Shown here piece by piece: positions 1 through 15,213 of a stretch of 64,000 nt of DNA (the stretch's first letter is position 1; every line of letters begins with the position of its first letter). The stretch comes from Atherinomorus stipes. Its lineage: Eukaryota; Chordata; Actinopteri; Atheriniformes; Atherinidae. The position numbers and the translations under genes were made by a program. Below the pieces are notes generated by a model. That model was not told the DNA's origin. It saw only the letters and a program-made list of their open reading frames with translations, and searched no databases. Location: assembly GCA_023101725.1 (NCBI GenBank), contig JALJCO010009027.1, positions 636,510-700,509 on the forward strand, written 5' to 3'.

Positions 1-3000
1 AGGGCTCCAGCTGAACCTCTTAGGAGAGGTGGAGGCCCAAGGATGGGCAGGGAAAGGGAGAGGGGCAATCCACCACCTATCGCCCCTCTGCTTTCCCAAG
101 ACCCTCCAATGCTGCTGCAGACTATGACTCCTCAGCCACTCATGTCCCAGCCTTTGCTCCGCAAACCTCCACCGGAGCAGACGAGGAGCAGCAGCATGGG
201 GAGCAACCAGAGCCGAGCATCATCCAGACGCCTGCGTTCGCCTTCAAACGAGTCGGCTCACCGAGAAGACCCCCAAGGTGGCCGACCACGCCGGGGTAGG
301 ATGCAGGGCGCCAACTCCCGAGATCGGGAGAGAGAGAGAGAACGGGAGCGAGAAAGAGAGCGGGAGAGGCCTGTGGCAAATGATCCACCGGGGGCTGAGA
401 GGAAATCACGAATTGACCAGCTGAGAAGAGGAGAGCCGAGCCGGAGCACCTCCTCAGGTAAATCCTGTCAGTTTGTTCTTGAGCAACATTAAAGGGATAC
501 AACACCCACAGAATAATGTGCCTTCATTTTCTACTCACCCTCATGCTGAGCAAGCACTTTTTTAATATCTCAAATGCAGCCAGAGATCGGAAGGGGGGTT
601 GTTAACCGCTGACATTCATATAATGAGATTCACTGATGCCTGAAACCAAAAGGTCCATAAAGTCCACAAAAACTTGGCAATATTCCTCCATACTCCTCGT
701 CCAATATAATCCTAAGTGTCCTGAGTGGGTAGCATCCATAATTTACTCAAAACGACATCATTTCGTATATTTTTATAGCTTAAACATTAGAACATCCCAC
801 TTCCTACATGCGAGTTTATGACACTATGGAAGCTGTGGCAGACGAGATTATGCGTTTTTTTCTTTCTTTCTTTTTTTGTTTTAAATCTATAGCCAACCCC
901 TCTTCTTTTTGTCCGGAGCTCGGTTGCTCTTTGCACAATGTAAACAGTGAATTCCTTTTTCTACACTTGCATTATCTGCAGAGTAGGCGCTGAATGCTGC
1001 GGCTTCCCTAGTGTCGTGAACTCGCATAGATGCGCTTATAGGAAGTACGATGTACTACTGTTTAGGCTATAAAAATATACTAAATTATGTAGTTTTGAGT
1101 AAATGATGGACACACCCACTCAGGACACTTGGATTACATTGGACAAGCAGTATGGAGGAATATTGGCAAGTTTTTGTGGACTTTTATGGACCTTTTTGTT
1201 TTAGGCATCGGTTAATCCCATTATATAAATGTTGGCGGATAACGAAACCCCCCCACCCAAAATCTCCGGCTGTATTTGAAATACTAAAAAAAGTGCTCCA
1301 CAGCCTAGCTCAGCATGACGGGTGAGTAGAAAATGAAGGCACATCATTCTGTGGGTATTGTATCCCTTTAAACTGCAGCATCTGAAGCTACCAGGATAAA
1401 AATCATAGCTTAAAACAAAACCTAAAATTTTACTTTACAGATCGGCAGGATTCCCGCAGCCACAGCTCGAGACGCAGCTCTCCTGATTCTGAGAGGCAGG
1501 CCAGGTCCAGGTCCCGTGCTGGCTCCTACGACAGTCGAGAACGGGAGCGAGAGAGGGAGCCGTTTGAGCGGGAACGAGATCGAAAAGACTTCCGACCTCA
1601 GCAGCAGCCGCCCCAACAGCAGCCCCTGCTCCTCCAACAGCCCCTTCAGCAGCAGAGAGACTGGGAGCCGGAACCAAGAGACTGGCCAAGCAGGGGGCGG
1701 GAGCCCCTGCTGATGCGTCCTGGCCGGGAACCACTCCTCAGGGAGAGGGACATCAGAGAGAGGGAACGCTTACTTCCGGAGGGAATCATCCAGCAGCATG
1801 AGCGGGAGAGGGAACGAGAGAGGGAGCGGGACAGAGATGGTAGAGTTGAACGAGTTGTTGATCGAGAGAGGGACAGGATGATGATCATGGACCTCCCACC
1901 CCACGGAGACCCCAGGGCTTTGGGACGAGGGGACATGAGGGGCGATATGAGAGGAGACCTTCGAGGAGACATGATGAGGCAAGACAGGAATGATTATGAG
2001 CCTCTGCTGCCAAGAGAAGCCTTCAGTCCTCCAGAGCCTGAGAAACCGAGCAACAGTCATCATCTTATGGGAGACCAGCGGGAGCTGGAGAAGGCCGACA
2101 GCATCGATGGTAAAGCCACAAAAACACTGAGCATCTTTTTCTTACATGGCTTCAAACTAAATAGGGTGTATGGTTTGTTTGTTTTTTTTCAAGGAGAAGA
2201 TGATGATGATGATGGGAAAGAAGATGACCAGTCAGTTGCATCTGTTGGAGAGGAATATGAACCAATCAGTGATGATGAGCTGGATGAAATTCTGGCTGAC
2301 AGCCAAAAAAAAGAGGATCAACAAGAGGATGAGAAAATTACAGGTATCATATTCTTTTGGGGGTTTGGGGGGTTGCTATCTCATATTATGCAACATGCAT
2401 ATGAGATGACAGAAGGAATTTAATCCCTCATCAGGATTCAGTTTTATCATTAACCCATTTACAGGTCCTCTGGATGTGATCGACGTGGACTGGTCCAGCT
2501 TGATGCCCAAGCAGAAGCAGGAACCTCGGGCAGCGGGGGCAGCCTTGCTCCGCTTTACCCCGGGGGCTGTGCTTCTGAGAGCAGGCATCTCTAAGAAACT
2601 TGCTGGCCCCGAACTCTTGGAGCAAGTAAAAGAGGTGTGCAAGTCTGAGCTGGACGATCCGAAAGGTGCGTTTTGACATTATCAAAGTATAACATTACAG
2701 TTCGTATCAATCAAATGTTAGATTTCTGAATTACTGTAACGCCATAATTAAATATCAGTTAATTAAATTATTTTGATGGTTGTCTCAATAACATTTTTTG
2801 CATTTGTGTTATTATTTTGAATTCTGTCGATTCAGCAGTCTAAATCAGTGTTTGTATTATCCCGCCAGATGTGGACAAGCTCTTTGAGCATGACCTAGGG
2901 GCCCTGAATATGGCAGCCTTGAACAGGCGGGTGGAGAGAGCAGGTTTATTGAGCAACCTGGGCCCCTGCTGCAAGGCTCTCTGTGCTCGCAGGGACTTTG

Positions 3001-6000
3001 CCATCCGCAGGCAGCTGCTAAAAAATGAGAAGGTAAATATCCAGTTATTAACCTAAATGAATCATACTGCTCTATGCAATCCAAATTCCAGAGAAGTTGT
3101 GACATTCTTTAAATTTGAACAAAAAGAAAAGTAAAAGACCTGAGCGAATATTCATTCACAACTAGGGATGTATATCGTTACAGTTTTATCGATACCGATA
3201 CCAATATCGATACTCCTCATCAATACCGGTATTTATTGATTTTCTTATTGATACTATAACATAATTTAGAGTAAATAATAAAGACATTATAAGATGTTAA
3301 AAAGATCCAGTGGTGGAGAACATTTGTTCAGATGATGTTGAAAAATCCTGGACATAAAGGTGGGTGCAGGACAGCTGGGAGAATAAGGGAATTGTGTCTG
3401 TCTTTTCCATCACTTTGATTATTTGACTGTGTAATGATAACTCGATGGTTAAGTAGATGTACAAAAAGTATCAATAAGAGTATCGTTTGTCCAGAATCTT
3501 AACGGTACCCTGGTATCGTTAAGATTAAGAACAGTACCAAACGATACCGGTACTCGGTATACATCCCTATTCACAACAGATCATATGTAACAACCAGTGT
3601 CTGCAGGAAGATGCAGTGTTGCAGTCTCAAATATTAATACACATTCAATCAAACACTAATTATTTTAGCAACACACTGTTCCATTTTTTCCTGGTAATAT
3701 GAGAAATTTGTGATGGTAATATTTTTATTGTCTATATTCGTCCCCGTTGAATTCGTTTTGATAGTAGGGATTGCAACATTGCAACTTTCTAGAGGGACTG
3801 TTTGCAGCTCTCATCATCTACAATGCATAACATCACCAAAAGATTCAGAGAACCTGAAGATGTCAGAAGGGACAAGACAAGACCGAAGACCTTTATTGGA
3901 TCCCTGTGGTCTTCAGGCCCTCAGACGACACTGCATCACTCATCAGGGTGATTATGTCACTGACTAATATTAAACAGACCCAGGAATTCTTCCATAAACC
4001 ACTGTCTGTTAACACATGCACACATTCAGATGCCAACTTGAGCTCTATCATGCAAAACAAAAGCTATATTTGAACACGGTTCAGCAGCACTGTCTCATTT
4101 GACGCATTTCATATGGACTGTTTCAAAGTGGGACAGTGTTAACAGTCAGACGAGTCCAAATTTGAAATTTTTGTTGGTAATCACGGCCTCCGGGGTACAA
4201 AAAAAAAACAAACAAAAAAAAAACCAGCAGAAAACTTTCCTGCGTGTTATCAGCGTTCAGTTCAAAAGCCAGCATCTCTGATGGTACACACACAAACACT
4301 GTGGGCAGCTTGCAAGTTCTGGAAGGAGCTATGAATACTGAAAAGTATTTAAAGGTTTTATAACGACATATGATCCCCTGCAGACGTGCTTTGTGGATTT
4401 CAGAAGGACAATGCAAAACCACATCCTTCAGCTATTACAACAGCATGGTTTCACCTGAGAAGAGTTCAGGTGCTGAACTAGCCTGCCTGCAGTCCAGATC
4501 TTTCACCTGTAGAGAACATTTGGCACATTATTAAATGAGAAATTCATCAAAAGCCCTATTCTAACGGGATTAGGATTACCTAGGGACCACATATAATAGA
4601 TAACATCTGCGTAACATCTGCTCATACGAGCTGCGTTTCCATCAGCAGAGCATCATCATTCAGAGACAAATGTGTTACAGTAACTTACGGACAGTCGTTA
4701 CCAATGCTTTTAGAAGTTGCACCATGTCTGCATGTTGCCAAAATAAACATTTCTCGCTGCAGGAAAATGCCTTTTTCGGTACAGGCCTGTATATGACTGG
4801 TGAAACTTCCCCTGATCACTCTGACTTCACAGTTAATGCTTTAGAAATTATCATAAACATAGTAATTTGGAAAGAAAACCCATATTGCAGCCTCCATTCT
4901 TCACCAAGAAGGAAATGAAATGCGTCCAGGAAACAAATGACGCCAAATCACTCGTCCTTTCTGTCCAAATCACAAGATGCCTATTTGCGTCAGATTAGCG
5001 TTATCAGAGGACCTTGGTGTTCAGCAAATTATAGTAGGTAATTTGCGGGGGAATTATTACATCACAAATCACAGACATGGCTGATTTGCACAGGATTAAA
5101 ACCTCTTAAACCCCAAGGTCCCCCAATTGGGGGACCTTGAGACTCACTGCAGCAAAAGACGCACAATGTTGCACTAATTATGTAGCAATGTAGCCATACC
5201 ATGCATCAAATTAAACAGGAGAAACTCTGCTACAAGCACATATAAGTCATTTTAACATACACAAAGCATATTAATGTTTAAATACAAAAATCTAAATAAG
5301 GTCAGAGCGTCCACCCACTCTGCACATTTCCATCGCTACCTCTTTGATACTTCATGGTAGACAAACAGTATATCATATGAAAGCTAAGATTCTGACGATT
5401 TCAACAGTACCACTATTATTTCTCTACGACAAAAACTCAGTCAACCAGCAGCCAAAGAATACAAACATAAACAACCGCTTACCTAGAATGACTAACAGAA
5501 ATTCTGTCTTACACTCTTGAACAAAAGTCCCAAGTGTTTCCTTTTATTATGACACCAAAATGACTCAAATAGACCTTGTAGATGCATAGATATAATTACA
5601 TGTAAATTACATGTATTCTCTATATACGTGTATTCTACATGTAGTCTCTATACAATACTTATCCCGTCAGAATGGGGCTAAAGACAACTGCAAACTCTTC
5701 AGTAGAATGGGACCAAATTCCAAAACTCCAGAACCTCAACTTTGATGTCCAGACATTTTCAAACTGTTATGAAAAGAGATGCTACACTTTGGCAAAAAAT
5801 GCCAACTATTCTGAGACCTGCAGGAAGCATCACATCTGACTCATTTTGTGCAAAAAATTGCCAAATTTCTCAGTTTAGATATTTATGTTTCATATGCTCT
5901 GTTACATAAAATGGCTCATGTGATTTGAAGGTCTTTGTTGTTCAAATTTAAAGAATGTCACAGCTTTTCTAGAATTAATGTTCTTTTACTGAATTCATGA

Positions 6001-6248
6001 AGTTAAACTTGTTAAGTCATTAACAAGCTAAATCTTCCTTTTATCAGGGTCTATTCAAGCAGTACCCTGCTACACCCGTGGTAGACAACGAGTTGCTTCA
6101 GATGAGTATCCGCCTCTTCAAAAGGACCATGGCCGGCCAGACCTCAGCCCCAGAAAGGTCTGAGAGTGGACCAGCACCAGCAGCTGAAGTTGCTGAGGCT
6201 GGTAGTAGTAAGCTAAACACACCCCAGCCAGAGGTGTGTGTGTCCTGA
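1..6248 (+). CDS. zc3h13: Zinc finger CCCH domain-containing protein 13, C-terminal part (5'-partial)
   Basis: Six exons are read: 1-457 (open to the window edge), 1441-2109, 2194-2343, 2465-2665, 2869-3032 and 6048-6248 (stop TGA 6246-6248). All have GT/AG borders and compatible phases, giving 613 residues. The first two exons encode long Arg/Glu and Arg/Ser tracts and Gln/Pro-rich runs. A short acidic EDDDDDGKEDD stretch follows, then a conserved C-terminal block containing PLDVIDVDWSSLMPKQK, LLRAGISKKLAGPELLEQV and GLFKQYPATPVVDNELL. I recognise this block as the ZC3H13 C terminus. In the known family the protein is a nuclear scaffold of the WTAP/VIRMA m6A writer complex; that role is family knowledge, not visible here. 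The CCCH finger would lie upstream of the window. An ATTAAA polyadenylation signal at 6361-6366 fits a short 3' UTR. Nothing in the reading frame looks broken. Confidence 0.93.
493..1367. mobile_element. TTAA-flanked piggyBac-like non-autonomous element in a zc3h13 intron
   Basis: The intron between the first two exons is almost filled by an element with long inverted termini. It is flanked by TTAA at 489-492 and 1368-1371, the outer ends are AGGGATAC and GTATCCCT, and the similarity of the two ends continues inward for roughly 200 bp (for example TACTCACCCTCATGCTGAG near the left end and its diverged complement on the right). TTAA target duplications are the hallmark of piggyBac-type transposons. 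No transposase frame remains, so this is a MITE-type copy. Confidence 0.72.
3163..3569. mobile_element. hAT-like MITE with 8-bp target duplication
   Basis: The element starts TAGGGATGTATATCGTT and ends in the near-complement GTATACATCCCTA. It is flanked by a perfect 8-bp duplication TTCACAAC (3155-3162 and 3570-3577), which is typical of hAT insertions. The interior is full of ATCGATACCGATA-type repeats and has no coding capacity. It sits in the last zc3h13 intron. Confidence 0.85.
3578..6047. other. Remainder of the last zc3h13 intron
   Basis: About 2.5 kb of AT-rich intron. Apart from the short palindrome at 5114-5139 and a run of AT-rich partial palindromes around 5580-5660, I see no gene, RNA or recognisable transposon. 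The short open frames here have no familiar motifs. Confidence 0.6.
5114..5139. repeat. 26-bp perfect palindrome
   Basis: CAAGGTCCCCC and its complement GGGGGACCTTG flank the self-complementary core AATT. The whole 26 bp is its own reverse complement. It lies in the last zc3h13 intron, and no flanking duplication was seen. Confidence 0.8.
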
Positions 6249-8186
6249 GAACTCAACAATGGAGTTGAATGCTTTCAACCTCTACGTCATCTTATCCCTA
6301 ACTTTGTTTTTCTCCATCCTTTTGTCCCTTTATGTAAAAGCCTTTGTAGTCATGACAGGGATTAAAGAAAAACTGTAAAAAATGGTGAATCTTAGACACG
6401 CTTTACATGTTTTGGATGATCTGCAAGCTGTGTGTTCCTTAGGCTACCGGACCTTCTAGCCTATGGAGGTGTTTTTTTGTGTACCACACAAGATGTATGA
6501 AACACACTTGAAATGACTTCATATTTTGTGTATTAGTGTTTTAGAGCAGATTTTTAATTGTTTCATTTACCTAACCAAGCTGAAATTACTGGTTTGTTTT
6601 TGTATGATGTGCATTGGTTATTATAACTGTGCATTAAAATGGCTAGATGTTCATTTCTGTTTTGGCTCTTCTGCTTTGTATGAAATGACTGTTCAGCCTT
6701 CAAATAATGTGACAATTGATGTTTGTGTTGTTTTTGTTTACATCATACTACATGATATCAAACCCATAGTATTGGCTGAAGTGTGTTTGACACACACCGC
6801 AGAGGATCCTGCAGGGACTACAGAACATTCCCCATGAATAAGCACTGCCAAACTATTCCATAAGTGAATGTAATTTGTCACAACTGTTAGTCTGTGGACA
6901 TGTTTTGTGGTTGCTGTATTTGTTTTGAATGGTTTGGCAATGTCTCCTTGGTATGAACTGAAGCAAGTACAGAACACCAGCACTGCTATGTGGAATTTCT
7001 GTCCTCACCAGCCTGCATTGTCCATAAAATGTCAGTCTGGAAAGACTGTAAACTTCTTTGAGAAAATGGATCTGAACTTTATGTCTAGCAGATTGGTTAT
7101 GCGAGTTCTTGCACTGCTGGATGAAGGGCAGCTTTAGGATTACGATACTGTCAGTACTTGTAGGTAATCATAGGAAATTTGAAAAAGTTTTGCATTCTGT
7201 GAGTGCTTGAACTCAATATCGACAGAGAAGCCAGAATGTGGAAAATGCTTTGTCATGACTCAACATGATCCCACTCACAGCTTTCAAACTGTGACATCCA
7301 TAATATTTAAAACATGAAAGACTTGGAGTAATTGGACTCTGGTGAAGCCAAACATATCTAATCCTGTCTCCATACATGGAGTGTTTAAAAACGCATCATA
7401 TAGAAAAACCATTTTCTTCTCTCTTTTTTTTTTTTCTTCATTTGTTTTCAAAGTCGATTTAAGATGTACAAGTAAAATCTGGTTCAATGCTGTAATTTTT
7501 TTCCACTGTAAAATAAATAAGAGATTGACATTCTTAAATTGTGATTAAATTTGAACAACTGGAATTTATTCAAATTTGGTGAAAGTTAAAGATTGAAGGA
7601 TTTCACTAGAAGCAAACTTGTACATTTTATAGTATACCCTAAAATTTCAAAAAAATTGCTGTAGAGTTGTGGGACCTAAATTTCATGATGTCCTATTTCC
7701 ATAAAGTGCATCTGAATTTTGCATAGGGATCAAGTAAAGTAATACAAATAAGATTTGCCATACTCAAAATTATTTAAAGACTTTCTCCTGGTCATATTCA
7801 AGATCAAGTTGTCTTCTAGGTATGTAATATATTTGCCATGGGAGATCATGATGTGAATATTTATAAAACGATCAGTTCGATATTTTGAGATTAAACCATT
7901 TATGTGTTTATCAATTAATTTACTTATTAATTTATTTCCTTATTAAATTCATTCATTGATGCTGAAAAATTATCAGCATGTTTGGTTCAGCAGAACAAAT
8001 GCTAAAACATGCATTAATTTACTTACTTGTTTATTCTTATATTTATTTATTCATTCATTCATTGACACCGTATTATTGTTCGTATTATCAGTTCAGCAGA
8101 ACTAACAGAAGAACACGTGGAACCTTTTCGTTTATCGTTGTTTCTACGTACTATTCTTTGAAACGGATTCGTTTCCTTTACCCACA
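6249..8186. other. zc3h13 3' UTR and zc3h13-rpl31 intergenic region
   Basis: The region begins with the zc3h13 3' UTR (ATTAAA at 6361) and continues as AT-rich sequence with several AATAAA motifs (for example near 7512). ATTTATT-rich tracts lie around 7900-8060. No convincing reading frame, RNA gene or transposon terminus was seen. The 3' UTR could extend further by use of a later polyadenylation site. Confidence 0.5.
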
Positions 8187-8238
8187 ATCCTCTCGTGTAG
8201 CTCCTTCCTTCCGACTTCCGCCTCAGCTACGAGCCGAG
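8187..8238 (+). promoter_or_regulatory. rpl31: rpl31 non-coding first exon with 5' TOP-like tract
   Basis: Pyrimidine-rich sequence (CTCCTTCCTTCC near 8200-8211) precedes a consensus donor, GAG|GTGAGT, with the exon ending at 8238. This is the usual layout of vertebrate ribosomal protein genes: a short untranslated exon starting in a terminal oligopyrimidine tract, with the ATG at the start of exon 2. The tract normally places translation under mTOR/LARP1 control; that is family knowledge. The exact transcription start is inferred. An ETS-like ACTTCCG lies within the exon at 8213. Confidence 0.65.
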
Positions 8239-8771
8239 GTGAGTACGTCTGTCGGCAAAATAATTTTCACAATCTATTGCCATCCTTAACTTTCTAAGCG
8301 ACATCTGATAACATAAATCATCTATATATGTATACAAGCATCATATTCTGTGTTTTATTGTGTTTTTGAAGTCTAAAGCTTCTATTTAAGTAGTTGAAGC
8401 AACTAATGGCTGCATCGGGTTGACCGATGTGGCTTCAGATAGCATGGCTGCTTGAAGCCCGCTTTCTCTGAGCTAAAAGCGTAGTTGAAGTCTATTTAAG
8501 TCTAACCACTTGGCTGAGACTATACTGTTAGTTTTATAAGCAGTGGCCTTCATTTTTGTCTTTTAGTCCAAATCAACCCAGGCGTCGTTATGGACGTAAT
8601 AGTGAAATAGCTTCACGCTAACGCTCAGTGCTTAGTGATCAAGACGTTGTTTGTGTAGATGGGCTTCAGTGACTTTGTTGTAGCAATTATGTTGTACTAC
8701 GGTTTTGCTGTTGCCTTATACAATTTGTTACCAGAATGCTTATATAACACTGATGCACATTTTGTTCTTAG

Positions 8772-12376
<3,605 letters not shown>

Positions 12377-12397
12377 GTCTGTCCCTTTTGTGAGTGG

Positions 12398-12413
12398 AAT
12401 AAATGGAAATAAA
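12398..12413 (+). terminator. rpl31: rpl31 polyadenylation signals
   Basis: Two AATAAA hexamers (12398-12403 and 12408-12413) follow the stop codon closely, with a GT/T-rich stretch (CTTGTCTTGTC) just downstream. This matches the very short 3' UTR usual for ribosomal protein genes. Confidence 0.8.
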
Positions 12414-12924
12414 AGAAGCTCTTGTCTTGTCTTTATTTCTCTTTTGGCTCAAAACTAAAGGCTAGGATGAAAATCTAAATGGAGTTTAACTTACTGTCAT
12501 GATGTAGAAATGATAGACTACATAATTTCTTTTTGGACTTTAAATTGTTTGAAAGCTAACTTTAAATTGTTTCTCTGAAAGCTATAGAATTTTAAAAGTT
12601 AACAATGATAGAAGTAAATTAAGATGCTTTGATCTCAAACTCCAAACGCCCCAAAATAAATTGCATTTATGTACATTTGATAGTCAAAATGTGTAGTGAT
12701 GCATGACAAAATGATTACCTTATGTTGACACCGAAAGAACTAAAAGTGGTAATTTAGGGTGTTTTTTTTTGGAGTAGCGTAGATTGTTCAACCAATGTGA
12801 TCTTTAAAATATCTGATCTTAAATAAATCACTGTCACTGTATTGGACTGATTGTCTAAAGAGCATCAGTTTATAAAACTGGACCTGTTGGGAGAGTCAGC
12901 AACCACTGCAGTGATACCGAACAA

Positions 12925-12964
12925 CCGCTAGGGGGAGCTGCTTACTCTGACAGCAGCCGGATGT
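12925..12964 (+). promoter_or_regulatory. chst10: Candidate chst10 promoter: CTCF-like and ETS-like motifs
   Basis: CCGCTAGGGGGAGCT at 12925-12939 closely resembles the core CTCF recognition sequence. CCGGATGT at 12957-12964 resembles an ETS/GABP site. They lie about 510 bp after the rpl31 polyadenylation signals and just upstream of a probable untranslated exon that may end near 13047 at a GTGAGA donor. The assignment rests on motif likeness and position only. Confidence 0.4.
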
Positions 12965-13469
12965 GAATAGCGGCAGGCTACATGGCACCGTCCATCGTTT
13001 ACTCCAGAGTTTGCACAGCTGGGAAGTTGCTGTAACTCAACGAAAGAGTGAGATAAAACTGTTTTTGACATCTTGCTTATTATATAAGGTTATTTTTTCA
13101 CGAGCTTAATCAAAATAGATTGATTTGGTTGTAAATGTGTTGGGGTAGTCTGGGAGGGACAGGCGTGGCTAGCTGGTTGGCTAACTGACCAATTAGCCAC
13201 CCTCCTAAGTAGCTTGTAATTTTAGCAATCTTTTTTCTTTTTCTGTTTAAATTGGCTACAATACGATATATGGCTATGTTAGATCAACTAAAATCAACTC
13301 TGCTTTTCGTTTACAAGCGTAGACTTTCCCATCTGTCACGTAGATAACGGTAATGTTAGCCATTATGGTTAATGCGAGCTGTCAACATGTTGGCACCATT
13401 GTTTTTTGGTGATGTCCAGGTGGGAGCTTCACTATCCTTTTCCATGGCTGTGGGCTGATATGTGAAGCT

Positions 13470-15139
13470 ATGCGGCACCACTGGCTGCTCCTCGGGGCTT
13501 GCGGCTGGGTCCTGCTCATCTTGATTTTTGTCAGAAACTTCATCAGCTTCAGAGCTGTAGACGGTGAGTTGCTGTTTATTCAGCTGTCAATCACAAGCTG
13601 TTACTGTAAAAGACATGAGACATTATGGTCCGTTTCTATTGAGTATAGAAGTATTATTAGGAACCTTGATAAAAATCCCAGTTTTGTCTGATTTTCACAG
13701 TTCACCTCAATGTTAAATTTGCAGATTATGGGGAGAGATCTGGTCAGAGTTGGACAGTGCCGGGCACCAAGGTGGTGAAACCCATCCCTGCATCCAACCC
13801 AGAAAAACGACCTCCAAAGCTGACACATCAGGTGACCATTTACTAATCACTTATTATATATTACTTCATCTTACTTTGAAACATCACACACTTTTGTCTT
13901 CCCTGCAACGTCATCAAGTCTCTTAAGTCACTAATGTGATGCATGTGTATCTCAGTCCTCATTGCTTCCTACAGAGTCAGACTGGCAGGCAGTTGCTGAG
14001 AAGCGAATCGAATTGCTGTCAAGCGTGTGTAAAAACAGCAGCCTCGGGAATCTGACTCATGTCTCCATCAGCAAGTTCGTCCTTGACCGCATCTTCGTCT
14101 GCGATAAACACAAGATCCTGTTCTGCCAGACGCCCAAAGTGGGCAACACACAATGGAAGAAGGTTCTCATTGTGCTCAATGGTGAGTGTGACTCAGATGA
14201 TGCATGTTTACACAAAATAATCATACAGTGCATAATAAACACAATTCTGTTTCACAAGATATTATGATTTTATGTGTGTATATGGTTTGTGTTGCTGACA
14301 GGAGCTTTCTCCAATGTGGAGGAGATACCAGAAAACCTTGTCCATGACCATGAGAAGAATGGCCTTCCGCGCCTCTCATCACTCACTCCACAGGAAATAA
14401 CTCACAGGTTGGTTTCAGCAGCACATATGGTGACGAAACAGATTAATTTGAAAAAATGAATAGTGTGACAAAACATTACATTTTTAAAGAGACAATAATT
14501 AGGGGAGCACTATAATTATTGGGCCGATAACAGTAAATAATTACATCATTCCGATAAGTCCAATATCATGATTTGCCCGGAAAACATATATTGTTTTTGT
14601 CAGCACGACAGTCTACTCACATTATGAGACTGGAATTATTGTTGAGTATGCGCTCTATTTACATAGACAAGTCTGTTGGTCATTATTGTTTACAAACAAT
14701 CTTTTTCAGATTGTGTCAGCATAGAATAAATGTTTGGAGTGTATCATTTCTATTGTTTCTTTAACTGTTCGATTGCAGTTTTACAGTTTGTAATCCTGAT
14801 GTATTTACATCAGCCTTTATTTTTGTATCAGTTAGCAATGCACCTTATGTGCATTGCTAACTGATACAAAAATAAAGGCTAAAAAATATATATAAAATAA
14901 ATATGTTGATGTGCATTTATTGAATAGTTTAGTATGATATCTTTTAGAAAATGTTTGCGGATAGTTTTTCTCTAGAAAAAGTACATATTTCTTCATTTAA
15001 AGAGTGTCTTTTTGGTTTTGTTAATAGTATTGTCATAATTAGGTATGTACAGTTGTCCTCAAAATTATTCATACCCTCCAATTAAAGAAAAGCCTAAATT
15101 CACAGTAGTAAAACAAATAACAGGAAACTCAAGAAACTG

Positions 15140-15213
<74 letters not shown>

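Noticed and set aside
1435..1972. Minus-strand open frames opposite zc3h13 exon 2
   Set aside because: They are shadows of the Arg/Glu/Ser-rich coding sequence on the + strand, with no splice or promoter support.
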